NCBI GenBank assembly: GCA_030789695.1
Contig: CM061142.1
Coordinates: 159,583,391-159,647,390 of the forward strand
Direction: 5' to 3'
Origin: Scilla litardierei
Lineage: Eukaryota > Streptophyta > Magnoliopsida > Asparagales > Asparagaceae
Length of the DNA: 64,000 nt
The position numbers were made by a program, and so were the translations under genes. The notes below the pieces were generated by a model. It had not been told where the DNA came from and ran no database searches. It saw only the letters and a program-made list of their open reading frames with translations. Numbering within the stretch: position 1 is the first letter of the stretch; each line of letters begins with the position of its first letter. Shown here piece by piece: positions 1 through 9,051 of this stretch.

Positions 1-266
1 CTTCTCGTCTCGAGCTTGGCAATCTCCCACGGCGATAACTCTCCGTAGGATGGTCCATCATGAGGTTCCCCCGCACTATCAAGGTCGACGCCAGGGGGAC
101 TCCTCGGCTCCCCTTGCAGTCTCTCCCTCTCAGCATCGAGGAATTGATAGTGTCGAATGGACGCTTCTTCATCCAGTCGCCTCTGATGAGAGGCCTCCAC
201 CTCCTTATCGAACTCCCTCTTCAGAACGACCACTTCTGCCTCTTTGAATTGTAGGGTCCCTAGCTA
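1..266 (-). pseudogene. Tat-like gypsy gag, downstream fragment (interrupted by copia insertion)
   Basis: The minus strand is open from about 262 to the window edge and encodes a charged, coiled-coil-like stretch with FKEAEVV, REFDKEVEASHQRRL and LDAERERLQGE, ending WEIAKLETR. It has no start codon. Such Glu/Arg/Leu-rich segments occur in gag of Tat-type gypsy elements. It abuts the 3' end of the copia LTR, and another minus-strand gag start lies on the other side of that copia at 33316-33445. I therefore read it as the downstream part of the same gag, split by the insertion; that join is inference. The frame across the two halves does not close cleanly (a TAG lies at the junction), so a small loss or rearrangement occurred. 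Confidence 0.5.
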
Positions 267-680
267 TGAGGAAAACACTAGAAGGGGGGTTGAATAGTTT
301 TTATACAATTTAAAAAGATAGTTACACCAAATTAAATTCCTAACCAACAATAAAGTGCGGAATGAAAATTAACCCTAAGAATGAAACAATGCAAACGCAG
401 ATATGTTTCAAGGGTTCGGATTACCCAAGTCAAATCCCGACTTGTTCTCGGTAATCCTACGTCCCTTCCACCGAATACCACCGGATACCACTGGATACTC
501 AAGTTAGAACCCTAACTTGAGGTTTCCTTAAAAACCCACTTGTAGCGACCCTACAATTGAAATCCAAGAGTACACTCAATTATCCTTGACTCCCACAACT
601 TGGGAGCAAGCTAACCACTCCCACAACCCGAGAGTAAATCAAATAACTAAAGTTACGAAATATGAAATAAACAACACTTA
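267..680 (-). repeat. Copia 3' LTR, distal part (R/U5 side)
   Basis: This segment aligns with 20317-20652 of the other LTR (shared ACCAAATTAAATTCC and ACAATAAAGTGCGG blocks) and ends in element orientation with TTCCTCA at 267. The last 57 bases of U5 (267-323) exist only in this copy. The Athila-like element cuts the LTR at 680, and the remainder resumes at 10962. The last five bases, ACTTA (676-680), are the TSD of that insertion. Confidence 0.85.
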
Positions 681-2589
681 TGATCGCTCCAAAATGTAAC
701 CTAAGAGCACAACCTAGTATGGCGCAAATGCACGGAGATAAATCCCCGGCAACGGCGCCAAAAACTTGATCGCTCCGGAATGTAACCCAAAAGTGCGACC
801 GTGTAGTTTTACCGCAAGCGCAGGGTGTAGCGGCGAGCGGGTTATCGAACACAGGGAGGACGAATGAAAGTGCTTGCTCCAATCAACCTGGCTATTTAAG
901 AACAGAAAAGAGAGAATTTGCCTTTGGCGATCCTGTCACAATCGTCAGACAAAGTACAGAAATATCAAATCAAATAAAGAACGTCTAGGGAATGGGGAGT
1001 CCCCGCTACTCACCGTATTTCGTCAATGTGGTTCATTGGTATCAAAATTGCTAGAATAAAATTTCGGATGAACTAGTTGCAACTGAATGTAATACCTAGC
1101 TCACGCTCTCGCGCTGTTGCCGGTCTATAGCTATCCTAGGTTCGGGTCCAATCTCTTGTAAACCCTACACTAGGCAAGCTAGCATTAGGATCAACATCAT
1201 CGTTCAATCGCGCCCCGAGCCCACTCTCGTGCAAACTCGGGCCACGACCTAGGTTGGGATAGTTCTTACTCGTCCAATCTCTTGCAAACGGGTATCGGCA
1301 CGGAATTGCAATCGGAAACCCTAGTATCGGCCCAATCTCTTGCAAACCGATACTACGGAAATTCGATTCCAACCCAATTCGGATTTCTAGGGTTTCCTAT
1401 CGAATTGGGATCCAATCTCTTGCAAATCCCAATCGATATGAATACCTAGCCATCCGTAGTAAATCGATCCCAATCTAACCCTAATAGCAATTCTAGCAAA
1501 ATTTCTACTAATTCATCACAAATCTGAAATTGGGCTCGTAGGGTTCATCCCCACGCCCCAAGACGTGGAGACTACTCACAATTCATAGCACAAACACAAA
1601 AATAATCAATGAAATTAACAAGAGAATTCATCACAATATTGAGATAAGCAATAAAAATAGTATTTTTAGAGGAGAGAGACACAAACCAATGGAGTTCTTC
1701 AAATAATCCAACAAAAATCAACTTTTGTCTCCTCTCCAATCACAAGAATAAAGCTAAAAAGTTAATCTAAAAAGCTGCAAAAATCTAAAAGAAAAGCTCT
1801 CTAACCTAGGGTAAAAACAGGGGTTAAATACCCCCCAAAATCGTCCAAAAAACTGTGACCAAAATGCCCATGCGCAGCCTGAAATCCGCAATTTTCGCTA
1901 CAGGCAGCGCGTCGCACTCGGCCGAGTGACAAAAGTCGCTCGGCCGAGTGAGAAACCCTGTAAATTTCCAGTAAGTCTGGGTCTTCGGGGGTCTTCACTT
2001 CGGGGGTCGCTCGGCCGAGTGAGTTGTCGTCACTCGGCCGATGCTTCTTAGTACTCGGGCGGACGGCATTTGCCACTCGGCCGAGTGGGTCTTCTGAAGC
2101 TCAGGCAGACGAAAAACAGTAAGTTGGCGATTTTTGAATGGCTTCGTCTGAGCGCCACTCGGGCGGACGGGATCTCGTCACTCGGCTGATGTGGCTTCCG
2201 TCGCTCGGCCGAGTGCACGCATGAAACGTATCCGATCAGGTCGGCCGAGCGGTGTCTCGCTGGTCGGCCGTGTGACTCCTTCACTCGGCCGAGTGGGACA
2301 CCAAAAATGCCCAAACAGCTTGTTTTGGCCTCCTCGTCGCTCCTGCGACGTCCTTTCTTCTTCCTCTCCTCTCCAACAGCAAAATACCCCTCGGGGAGGT
2401 CGTCGGTGACACTCTGGAGTAGGCGTATCTCGAGATCACTCCAAATCGCCCCAAATCACTTGAAATGCGACAAAAACAACAAATCGTGAAAAGCATCGCA
2501 ATATCGTCGATATATCGTGAAAAACATGATTTGGGCGATCTAAATGGCATGCAAACATGCGGGAAAAAATGTAAAATAAGGAGTGATCA
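681..2589 (-). repeat. 3' LTR of the Athila-like element
   Basis: The LTR runs TGATCG...GATCA on the plus strand and is followed at 2590 by the PPT. In element orientation U3 begins at 2589. The TCGGCCGAG palindrome array occupies 1917-2298, a TATA-like TATTTAA lies at 1830-1824, and U5 ends at 681. The terminal 87 bases (681-767) contain a second PBS-like block, CCGGCAACGGCGCCAAAAACT, and then a second LTR-end sequence at 768, so the LTR end is duplicated around an embedded PBS. Open frames inside the LTR follow the repeats and are not genes. Confidence 0.88.
1917..2298. repeat. CTCGGCCGAG palindrome array in U3
   Basis: About ten intact or one-mismatch copies of the palindrome CTCGGCCGAG, usually within CACTCGGCCGAGTG, are spread irregularly over 380 bp. 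They lie between the U3 start and the TATA-like site at 1824-1830. Variants such as CTCGGGCGGA and TCGGCCGTGTG are also present. Spacing is irregular, so this is not a simple tandem repeat. The same motif recurs in the other LTR and internally at 5484-5832. Confidence 0.85.
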
Positions 2590-2629
2590 AAATCCCCCAA
2601 GCTTACCTCTTACTCGTCCTCGAGGAAGA
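2590..2629 (-). promoter_or_regulatory. 3' polypurine tract with upstream AGGA hairpin
   Basis: On the minus strand AAGCTTGGGGGATTT (2604-2590) directly precedes the 3' LTR and is the plus-strand primer. Just upstream (2629-2608) lies a hairpin: TCTTCCTCG, loop AGGA, CGAGTAAGA, with one C/T mismatch in a nine-pair stem. The equivalent hairpin and tract are found at the 3' ends of the elements at 25945 and 50002. Confidence 0.75.
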
Positions 2630-4142
2630 TAAGTAAAAGGCGAACCCGGTGGATTCGGAAAACAAAAACGGCGAAAGACGAAAAAATGAAAAACGGAGAA
2701 GAATGAAAAAACGGAATAAAAACAAAGAAGAAAGAAAGAAGCGAAGAGGGAAGCTGCTAGATCATTTTCTCAGGACGTGGGTTTCGCTTACTTATATAGC
2801 ATGCACTGAATGAAGAACACATGTCAAAGAATTTTATTTCGATATCATAGTATAATAGTGCAAATAGAAATAGAAAACCCACGAACAACGATATAATCAT
2901 GAAAAACGGAATAATTTTAGAATTAACATCGTCTGAATCATTTAAAGCGGTATACAAATCGCAGATCACACACTTTTCAATTGAACGCTTTCTATGAGGA
3001 GTATAAGAATATCACACAATAGAATAGAAAGAATAGATAAGTGTGGATTTCATGAAATGAGTGCTAGGCATAGATTTCTGGACTTCGTAAAGCTAAAAAT
3101 AATCTTACCGAGTATAAAATATTACTTAGCCTAGGTTGTCGTGCAACGTCAAGTAGTCACTCTCTCACACATCATTGGATTCCCTCCCCCCAAGCTTATC
3201 TATAAGCGTGGTGGCATAAAAAATATTTACATCCCCATTTTTATACAGCTCCAAAAGTAATGAAAATAAATACAAAAAGAGAGAAGAAAGAGAGAACATG
3301 AGAAGGGATCTTTTATTGAGGTTCTTTCCTATTTTCTTTTCCTTTTTTTTCTTTTCTCTTTTTTTTTCTTTTTTTTTGAGACATTTGGAGCTAGGAATTA
3401 ATGGCGGGGGAAATGCCATATAATAGAATCGCTAAGGGGAGATTCACCAATGATTTAAAAATAGAGAAATGATGTTAAAGATTTGTGGAGAAAGAAATAA
3501 AGATATCTCTCGGTTCACTCTATAAGACATGCACGACAACTTCAGCAGGGTAATCTAATCTACTCAGTTTTGATCACAAAAAAACTAAGCTAATCCAGAT
3601 TTATCATAAGCTAACATCATTCAATCATCCTGAAGTGAAATGTACAAATCATGCATATAGAAGTGATATAGGAAAAGAAATCGGTACTCCAGATATAAGC
3701 ATTCAATGCGTGAATCTTGGTGTGTTTTCTGCGATAGCATACATATGAATATTCAGACTCAGCTAATAATAAAATTTCATCCATTTTCATGTGGAAAAAG
3801 GTGTGGGTTACTATCTCTAAATGCAAGGCAAGTCATAGCATATGATATCAGAAATAAAATCTAAGACATGACAAATATAGCATGCATATAGAGTAAGCTA
3901 ACTCCACGTCATCATCATCACAAAAAAGTCATCTCTAGCATGAGATGAAAAAGAAATAAAGATAAAGGGGAAAATAAAACTATTTAAAATGCAGCACACA
4001 GAAAGATAAGAAAAACGTGATGCATGGTAAAATAAAAGAAAAATGATGAAAATAAGTGTAAAAGCGGAAAATGGCGTGAAAAAACTAAGAAAAGGTGGTA
4101 AATCGAAAAAGAACGTGAGAACTCACTCCCCCAAGCTAAATG
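2630..4142. other. 3' noncoding internal region of the Athila-like element
   Basis: This A-rich stretch lies between the accessory ORF and the 3' PPT. It holds no credible gene. A further PPT-like complement, CCCCCCAAGCTTATC, occurs near 3184, and an A/T homopolymer tract lies at 3330-3380 (plus-strand T runs). The short ORFs in it are unsupported by composition or homology. Confidence 0.7.
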
Positions 4143-4162
4143 GCACAGTGTCCTCAATGTGC
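4127..4162 (-). promoter_or_regulatory. Internal AGGA hairpin plus PPT-like tract
   Basis: In element orientation GCACATTG-AGGA-CACTGTGC (4162-4143, seven pairs and one mismatch) is followed by ATTTAGCTTGGGGGAGT (4141-4125). The same arrangement lies after the ORF of both other Athila-like elements, at 29759-29793 and 58396-58431, with different stem bases that still pair. The role is unknown; a secondary plus-strand priming site or an RNA processing signal are possibilities. Confidence 0.7.
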
Positions 4163-4479
4163 GAAGTGTGGCACACCGAGAGACAAGTAATGTGAGGGGT
4201 AAGTGAGGATGCATGCATGTGGAAAAAGAAAATAAAATAACAAAAGAAAAATAAGAAATAAAAATATGATGCGGACATGATGCATGCAGATATAGGAGTG
4301 ATACAGATATATAGGTGTGACACTAAAAACTCTCCCGCTCTCCCAAAAATGATATATAAATATATGATCAAAATGTGCATCCAAAAACAGTGAGGAGAGG
4401 GTGGGGTGGGCAAAAATCAACAGGACCCAGCAGAGACGGGCATCACAACGGCAAAAGGAATCGATGGCATCAAGAGTGC

Positions 4480-5316
4480 CTAAGAAGGTGGGGCTGCGTC
4501 GTCTCCGTCCTGAGGCGGAGGAGGAGGAGGTGGTGGAACAGACTGTTGAGAGGGTGTGGGTGTGGGAGTGGTAGCAGGATGGGTATGGGTAGAAGTGGGG
4601 GTGGTGACCTGCTGGGTGGGTGGGGGAACGCGGGGGAGTCGCTCCAGGACCTGGGTAAGGCAGTAGTGAATCTGCGGGAGCAGGTCGAAGCGGCCAGCCA
4701 TCGCGGAGACGGTGGAGGACAGGGTCCTAAGGTCGCCTCTGAGGCCACTCACCGCCCCCTCGAGAGCACGAATGCTCTGAAGTACAGTGTCAGGGGGAGG
4801 TGGTGCAGAGGGACGCACCGGTCTGTGCTGTGCAGGTCGGGGCTGGCGTACTCGGGTCGCGTAGGTGATGGGCTCAGCAGGGAGGGGAACGAAAGGTGCT
4901 GCGCTCGCAAAAGTGGGCCTGGCCTGAGTGTGAGGCTGGGCAGGACGGTAAGAAGTGGAGGCAGCAGCAATGAAAGAGGAGTGCAAAAGTGGCGACGCGG
5001 CGGCCAGAGATGTCAGTGACACAGAAGTGTGGACAGACGCCACGACACTCTCAGAGAATACAGCAGCGGTGGAGACAGAGGTGGATACTACGGTCTCTAT
5101 GGCAGTGGTAAAAGAGGGCTCTCCACACTCAACTATAGTCGGCTGGTGCTCGGGTGGGGCAGAGGAAACGGGCTCGGCAGACAGAGGGCCAGTGGTGGTG
5201 GTGGCAGGCGTGGAAGCAGTGTAGGTGGGCTCAGCTAGGGTACTCCTGACACCGACAGAAGTGTGGACAGAGGTGTCGGGAGCAGTAGAAATATCAGGGA
5301 TAGGCTGAGGGGCCAC
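4480..5316 (-). CDS. Accessory ORF (ORF2), C-terminal part, of the Athila-like element
   Basis: About 278 codons are open with no ATG at the 5' end: the frame runs in from upstream, and the first codon used here is GTG. The product is Ser/Thr/Pro/Val-rich (TSVSTAAVFSESVVASVHTS), then has a short heptad-like segment (TVLQSIRALEGAVSGLRGD, about residue 175) and a Pro/Thr-rich end with a run of prolines. It corresponds to the C-terminal half of the accessory ORF at 55879-58367, which shares TSV/STTAL-type repeats and a similar helical segment; the N-terminal Athila-ORF1-like domain is missing here. A TATA box (5473-5466) and a palindrome array lie directly upstream. The function is unknown. The lack of an ATG suggests truncation. 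Confidence 0.55.
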   Translation of the reverse strand: MAPQPIPDISTAPDTSVHTSVGVRSTLAEPTYTASTPATTTTGPLSAEPVSSAPPEHQPTIVECGEPSFTTAIETVVSTSVSTAAVFSESVVASVHTSVSLTSLAAASPLLHSSFIAAASTSYRPAQPHTQARPTFASAAPFVPLPAEPITYATRVRQPRPAQHRPVRPSAPPPPDTVLQSIRALEGAVSGLRGDLRTLSSTVSAMAGRFDLLPQIHYCLTQVLERLPRVPPPTQQVTTPTSTHTHPATTPTPTPSQQSVPPPPPPPPQDGDDAAPPS

Positions 5317-5465
5317 GGGGTCGACAGGGGCAGCAGGCTCAGTAGGTGCAACAGGGTCTGCGGGGGCAGCGTGGGCGGCGTGGGCGAGGGCAGCGGGCGA
5401 GGGAATGCGAAGGGTCGGGGGCTGCGATTTGTTTCGTTTTGAAAAATGAGCCCGACCCTCGCCCC

Positions 5466-5473
5466 TATTTATA
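5466..5473 (-). promoter_or_regulatory. Candidate internal TATA box upstream of ORF2
   Basis: The minus strand reads GCTATAAATAGGGGCGAGG, a textbook plant TATA box (TATAAATA). It lies about 10 bp downstream of the internal palindrome array and about 150 bp upstream of the ORF2 frame. The order array-TATA-ORF copies the U3 layout of the LTR. Confidence 0.6.
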
Positions 5474-5483
5474 GCAAAAGTTA

Positions 5484-5832
5484 CGACTCGGCTGAGTGAT
5501 TGGGTCGCTCGGCCGAGTGAACTTTTAAGAAAAATTCCTCCCCGCTACGCTTCGACCGAGTGGCGTTGCCACCCTCGGCCGAGTGGAGTAAGTCCATTCG
5601 GCCGAGTGGCTCAAGCTTCTCGGCAAGACTCGCCCTAGGAGCGTATCAGTTTTACTCGACCGAGTGAATATATATACTCGGCCGAGTAGCAGTTATACTG
5701 AAATCAGGAAAAGAAACAGAGAGTTGGGTACATCAGACTTCCCTCGTTCGTGAGCGGCTCGGCCGGACGAACTTGTGTGCTCGGCCGAGTGATTAGTATG
5801 CTCGGCCGAGTGAGCCTTGTTTTCTGCTGTTT
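5484..5832. repeat. Internal CTCGGCCGAG palindrome array
   Basis: Around ten copies or near-copies of CTCGGCCGAG (for example near 5507, 5574, 5599, 5679, 5790 and 5811) fill about 350 bp between protease and ORF2. The motif is the one found in both LTRs, yet the surrounding sequence is not an LTR copy. Placement directly upstream of the TATA box suggests a second promoter for the accessory ORF (inference). Confidence 0.8.
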
Positions 5833-6140
5833 GTCTTCGTTTGGGCTTTAAACTCCGTTTTTCTTCCTCCAGTCGATTTCATCTTCCTCTTAAGCATCGA
5901 GCGCCTTCCTGGGGCGCTCCTCGTTGCCTTGTGCATCCTCCTAATGACGGGTACCTAGTTCTCCTCTCCTGTCAGAAAAAATAGGACCCGTTATCACGAG
6001 ATTTTTGGGCGAACGACTCAAAACACTAAAAATTTCTAAAACAAAAATAAAAGAAAAGTGAAAATAAAGCAATAACCGTCGGGTTGCCTCCTGACAAGCG
6101 CTCGTTTAAGGTCGTGAGCTCGACCCCCTATGATTTCCAA

Positions 6141-7358
6141 TTAATGCGGGATGTTTGGTGCATATGGGATGCACACGTCAAACTTTCCGGGGAGAACGCT
6201 TGGGTTCGGAAGTTGAGGCGGCGTGTTCTCCCTCGGTGGTCTCCCATCTCGAATAGTGTTGGGGGGAGGCTCCCCCAAGCTAGCGTTTGCTCCGGTCCTC
6301 GGCTTCACCGGTGACGCCGATTTCCGTATCGGCAGAGCTTTCTTCGAAGACTTCAATTTCGAGAGCTTGCAGAGCTCTTGAATCCTTGCGACATTAGCGT
6401 CACCTTCGTCAATCTCAACGGAGAAGTCGGGGGATTCGTTCATCTTTCCTTCGTGGTCCAAATCCGGGCCTTCTCCGAAATCTTCTTTGAATAGAGCGCC
6501 AATGGAATGAGGGATCGCCTCTTCGATTACCTCATCAAGGAGGTCCATATAGTCTAGCTCCTCGTAGTAAGGCATGTGTTTCATAGCCTTAAGAATGTGA
6601 AGCTCCACCTCGATGTTGCCGACGTTCAATGTTAGGGTACCTTCTCGCACGTCGACAATGACTCCGGCGGTGGCGAGGAACGGGCGTCCAAGTATCAATG
6701 ACGTATCTCCCTCCTCCTTAACGTCCATGATCACGAAGTCACATGGCAAGCATATTCCCCCCGGGACTTGTAGCGGGATATCCTCTGCAATCCCTACCAG
6801 CCTTGTGATTCGCCCATCGGCTAGTTGTATCCGCATGTCGGTAGGCTTCAATTTTGTCCTGGTGTTTAGCCTTTGAAACATAGAGAGAGGCATGAGGCTA
6901 ACACTAGCCCCTAGGTCCACCAATGCCTTTTGAAGAGGGACGCCGCCCAAGGTGCAAGGAATCCGAAAACTCCCCGGGTCTTTGAATTTAGCTGGCTCCA
7001 TATCTCTCTTGGTGAACCAAGAGCCCTCCTCGGCGAGCATAATTTTCTCCTTCCTCTTTCTCCCCGAAATCAAATCCTTTAAAAATTTTGCGTATGTCGG
7101 GATCTCAACAATAGCATCAAGGAAGGGAATATTGAGGCTTACCCCTCTCAAATATTCGAGAAACTTCGCTAGTCGCTTCTCCATCTTCGCTCTAGCAAGC
7201 CTCTGAGGGAATGGTACCGGTGGCATGAAACGCCTCTCTTCAAGCAATTGCTCCGCTCTAGATTTCTCCTTTTCTTGCGGCTCTTTCTCCCTCTCAACTT
7301 CAACTACCGGCTCAATTGGCTCTACACTTTCCTCCACGGGCTCCTCGGTAGGAATCAT
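6141..7358 (-). CDS. Retropepsin-like protease domain of Athila-like element
   Basis: A 405-codon ORF. After a Glu-rich N-terminus it has FPQRLARAKMEKRLAKFLE and IPFLDAIVEIPTYAKFLKDL (residues about 50-105), the conserved segment between gag and protease in Athila/Tat polyproteins. The aspartic protease active site is DLGAS at about residue 148, followed by the flap-proximal LILGRPFLAT. A Leu replaces the Ser/Thr usually seen in D-S/T-G, as is common in this lineage. The start ATG overlaps the gag stop as ATGA. The sister element at 53281-53340 reads through in one frame, so the split is probably a one-base indel rather than a designed overlap. No reverse transcriptase follows. Confidence 0.8.
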   Translation of the reverse strand: MIPTEEPVEESVEPIEPVVEVEREKEPQEKEKSRAEQLLEERRFMPPVPFPQRLARAKMEKRLAKFLEYLRGVSLNIPFLDAIVEIPTYAKFLKDLISGRKRKEKIMLAEEGSWFTKRDMEPAKFKDPGSFRIPCTLGGVPLQKALVDLGASVSLMPLSMFQRLNTRTKLKPTDMRIQLADGRITRLVGIAEDIPLQVPGGICLPCDFVIMDVKEEGDTSLILGRPFLATAGVIVDVREGTLTLNVGNIEVELHILKAMKHMPYYEELDYMDLLDEVIEEAIPHSIGALFKEDFGEGPDLDHEGKMNESPDFSVEIDEGDANVARIQELCKLSKLKSSKKALPIRKSASPVKPRTGANASLGEPPPNTIRDGRPPRENTPPQLPNPSVLPGKFDVCIPYAPNIPH

Positions 7359-8908
7359 GGCGGGGTGGTATCCTTCCCACCTCTAGTAGTAACGGCAACC
7401 ACGGCATTGATGTGGCCGGTGGCACCCCGTGGGTTTTGCTCGGGTTGAGCCAGCAATTGTTGAGTATTCCGATTGAGCAACACCAATTGCTCCGAGATTT
7501 GTGCCACAACGGTTGTAAGGGAGTCTTGGCCCGCCTTCAAGGAAGCATTGACCTTCTTTTGCTCGACCATGAACTCCTCCACTCTAGCTTCGAAGTCAGA
7601 TCGTTGTTGAGCTTGTGGAGGGTTTTGATTTCTCCACCCTTGATTGTATCCGGGCGGCCTATAGGGTGGAACTTGTTGCTTCGGTTGGAAATTTTGTTGT
7701 GGAGGCCCCCTCGGCGGATTGTGTTGTTGTTGGGGTGGCGGTGGTGGCCGAGCTTGTTGAGGTGGTTGTTGCGGCGGGTTCAAAGCTCCTTCATTGTTAG
7801 CATAAGAGAAACCGGGATGATTTCTTGTGGCCGGATTGGCCCAATATCCTTGGTTCCCCGCGACATATTGTACTTGCTCCAAGGATCCTTCTCCTTGCTC
7901 TCCTCCCAAATACATGGCTTGAGATTGGTCTTGCCAATCACACATTTGGTTCGTTGGTGCGGAGGTGGAAGGGGTTCCTTGGGGCTCCGTGATAAACTTC
8001 TCCAGTCTCTCCACTACCTTGTGGAGAGAATCAAACTTGCTTGTAAGCTCCGCTACGGCCTTCGCCTCATAAATGCTAGTTGGCTTCAAGGAGGACGTAG
8101 AGTGTCCTCGCTCGTCGCCCCATTGTTGATTGTTTGAGGCCATCTCCTCAATTAGGGCCGTAGCTTCTTCGGGAGTCTTTGATAAGATAGCACCATTTGC
8201 CGCGGCATCAATAATTTGCTTGGTCCCTGGTTGGAGACCATTGTAGAAGCTATGAACTAGCTCCCAATCTTCAATGCTATGGTGCGGGCATTGATGCTGT
8301 AGATCTTTGAAACTCTCCCAAGCCTCGTAGAGCGTCTCTTGGGGTCCTTGCTTGAAGGACATAAGAGCGCTCCGAATCTTTACCGTTTTGGAGGGCGGAT
8401 AGAACTTGTCAATGAATGCACTCGCCAACTCATCCCAAGTGGTAAAGACTCCCTCAGCTTGCGTCCTCAACCAATAAAGTGCTTTGTCCTTTACTGTGAA
8501 GGGGAAGAGGCGCAGTCTGACGGCATCGATGGAGACCCCCGTCATCTGAAATGTGGCGCACTTCGACAAAAATAGCTGGATGTGGTAGTGGGGATTTTCA
8601 TGGGCATTCCCATGAAATGGATCCTGCTGCATCAGAACCACTAGTCCAGTCTTCAGCTCAAAGTTCTTGTCAGCCGCCAACTCCGGCATGGCAATGGATG
8701 AGGTCGTAGAAGAGGTCTTAGGCCGGAGCCTATCTCGAATAGAGATAATCCTCGCCATTCTTGCCGCTAATTGTTCCACAGTTTTCGGGTTGGTCAAAAA
8801 CCTCCCTTCCTGATCTTGTCTCTTCTCCGCTCTGATTCTCCGCGCAGTACGCTCAATCTCGGGATCAAATAATATAGCTTCAGGGTCCGCCGTAGATCTC
8901 GTGTACAT
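7355..8908 (-). CDS. gag: Gag of Athila-like element
   Basis: The frame is open from 8923; I prefer the ATG at 8908 because the next residues (YTRSTADPEAILFDPEIE) match the start of the sister gag at 51846. The Retrotrans_gag capsid region spans residues about 95-265 (LVVLMQQDPFHGNAHENP, YWLRTQAEGVFTTWDELA, FIDKFYPPSKTVKIRS, ETLYEAWESFKDLQHQCP). Next come a coiled coil (SKFDSLHKVVERLEKF), a Pro/Gln-rich stretch and a second heptad region. No CCHC zinc knuckle is present, as in other Athila gags. The product should assemble virus-like particles, so this copy may still make capsid protein for itself or for relatives. Confidence 0.85.
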   Translation of the reverse strand: MYTRSTADPEAILFDPEIERTARRIRAEKRQDQEGRFLTNPKTVEQLAARMARIISIRDRLRPKTSSTTSSIAMPELAADKNFELKTGLVVLMQQDPFHGNAHENPHYHIQLFLSKCATFQMTGVSIDAVRLRLFPFTVKDKALYWLRTQAEGVFTTWDELASAFIDKFYPPSKTVKIRSALMSFKQGPQETLYEAWESFKDLQHQCPHHSIEDWELVHSFYNGLQPGTKQIIDAAANGAILSKTPEEATALIEEMASNNQQWGDERGHSTSSLKPTSIYEAKAVAELTSKFDSLHKVVERLEKFITEPQGTPSTSAPTNQMCDWQDQSQAMYLGGEQGEGSLEQVQYVAGNQGYWANPATRNHPGFSYANNEGALNPPQQPPQQARPPPPPQQQHNPPRGPPQQNFQPKQQVPPYRPPGYNQGWRNQNPPQAQQRSDFEARVEEFMVEQKKVNASLKAGQDSLTTVVAQISEQLVLLNRNTQQLLAQPEQNPRGATGHINAVVAVTTRGGKDTTPP

Positions 8909-9030
8909 GCAATGGGAAAACAAAGTTTCAAATAAATGATTAGCACAATGGAAGGGTCAGGTAAAAAAATGAAATAAAAACAAAAAGAAAGAAATAGCTA
9001 GGGTGGTAAGATCAAACGCAATACGCCTCC

Positions 9031-9051
9031 CCGGGAACGGTGCCAAAAACT
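9031..9051 (-). promoter_or_regulatory. Primer-binding site
   Basis: On the minus strand AGTTTTTGGCACCGTTCCCGG follows the 5' LTR directly. It resembles the tRNA-Asp-type PBS of Athila/Tat elements (TTGGCGCCGTTGCCGGGGA) with two changes. A better-matching copy sits inside the LTR end at 9118-9138. Confidence 0.8.

Noticed and set aside
4375..5019. 214-codon plus-strand ORF
   Set aside because: It is the antisense of the accessory ORF on the minus strand; its Gly/Arg/Trp-rich product is the usual shadow of a Pro/Ser-rich frame.
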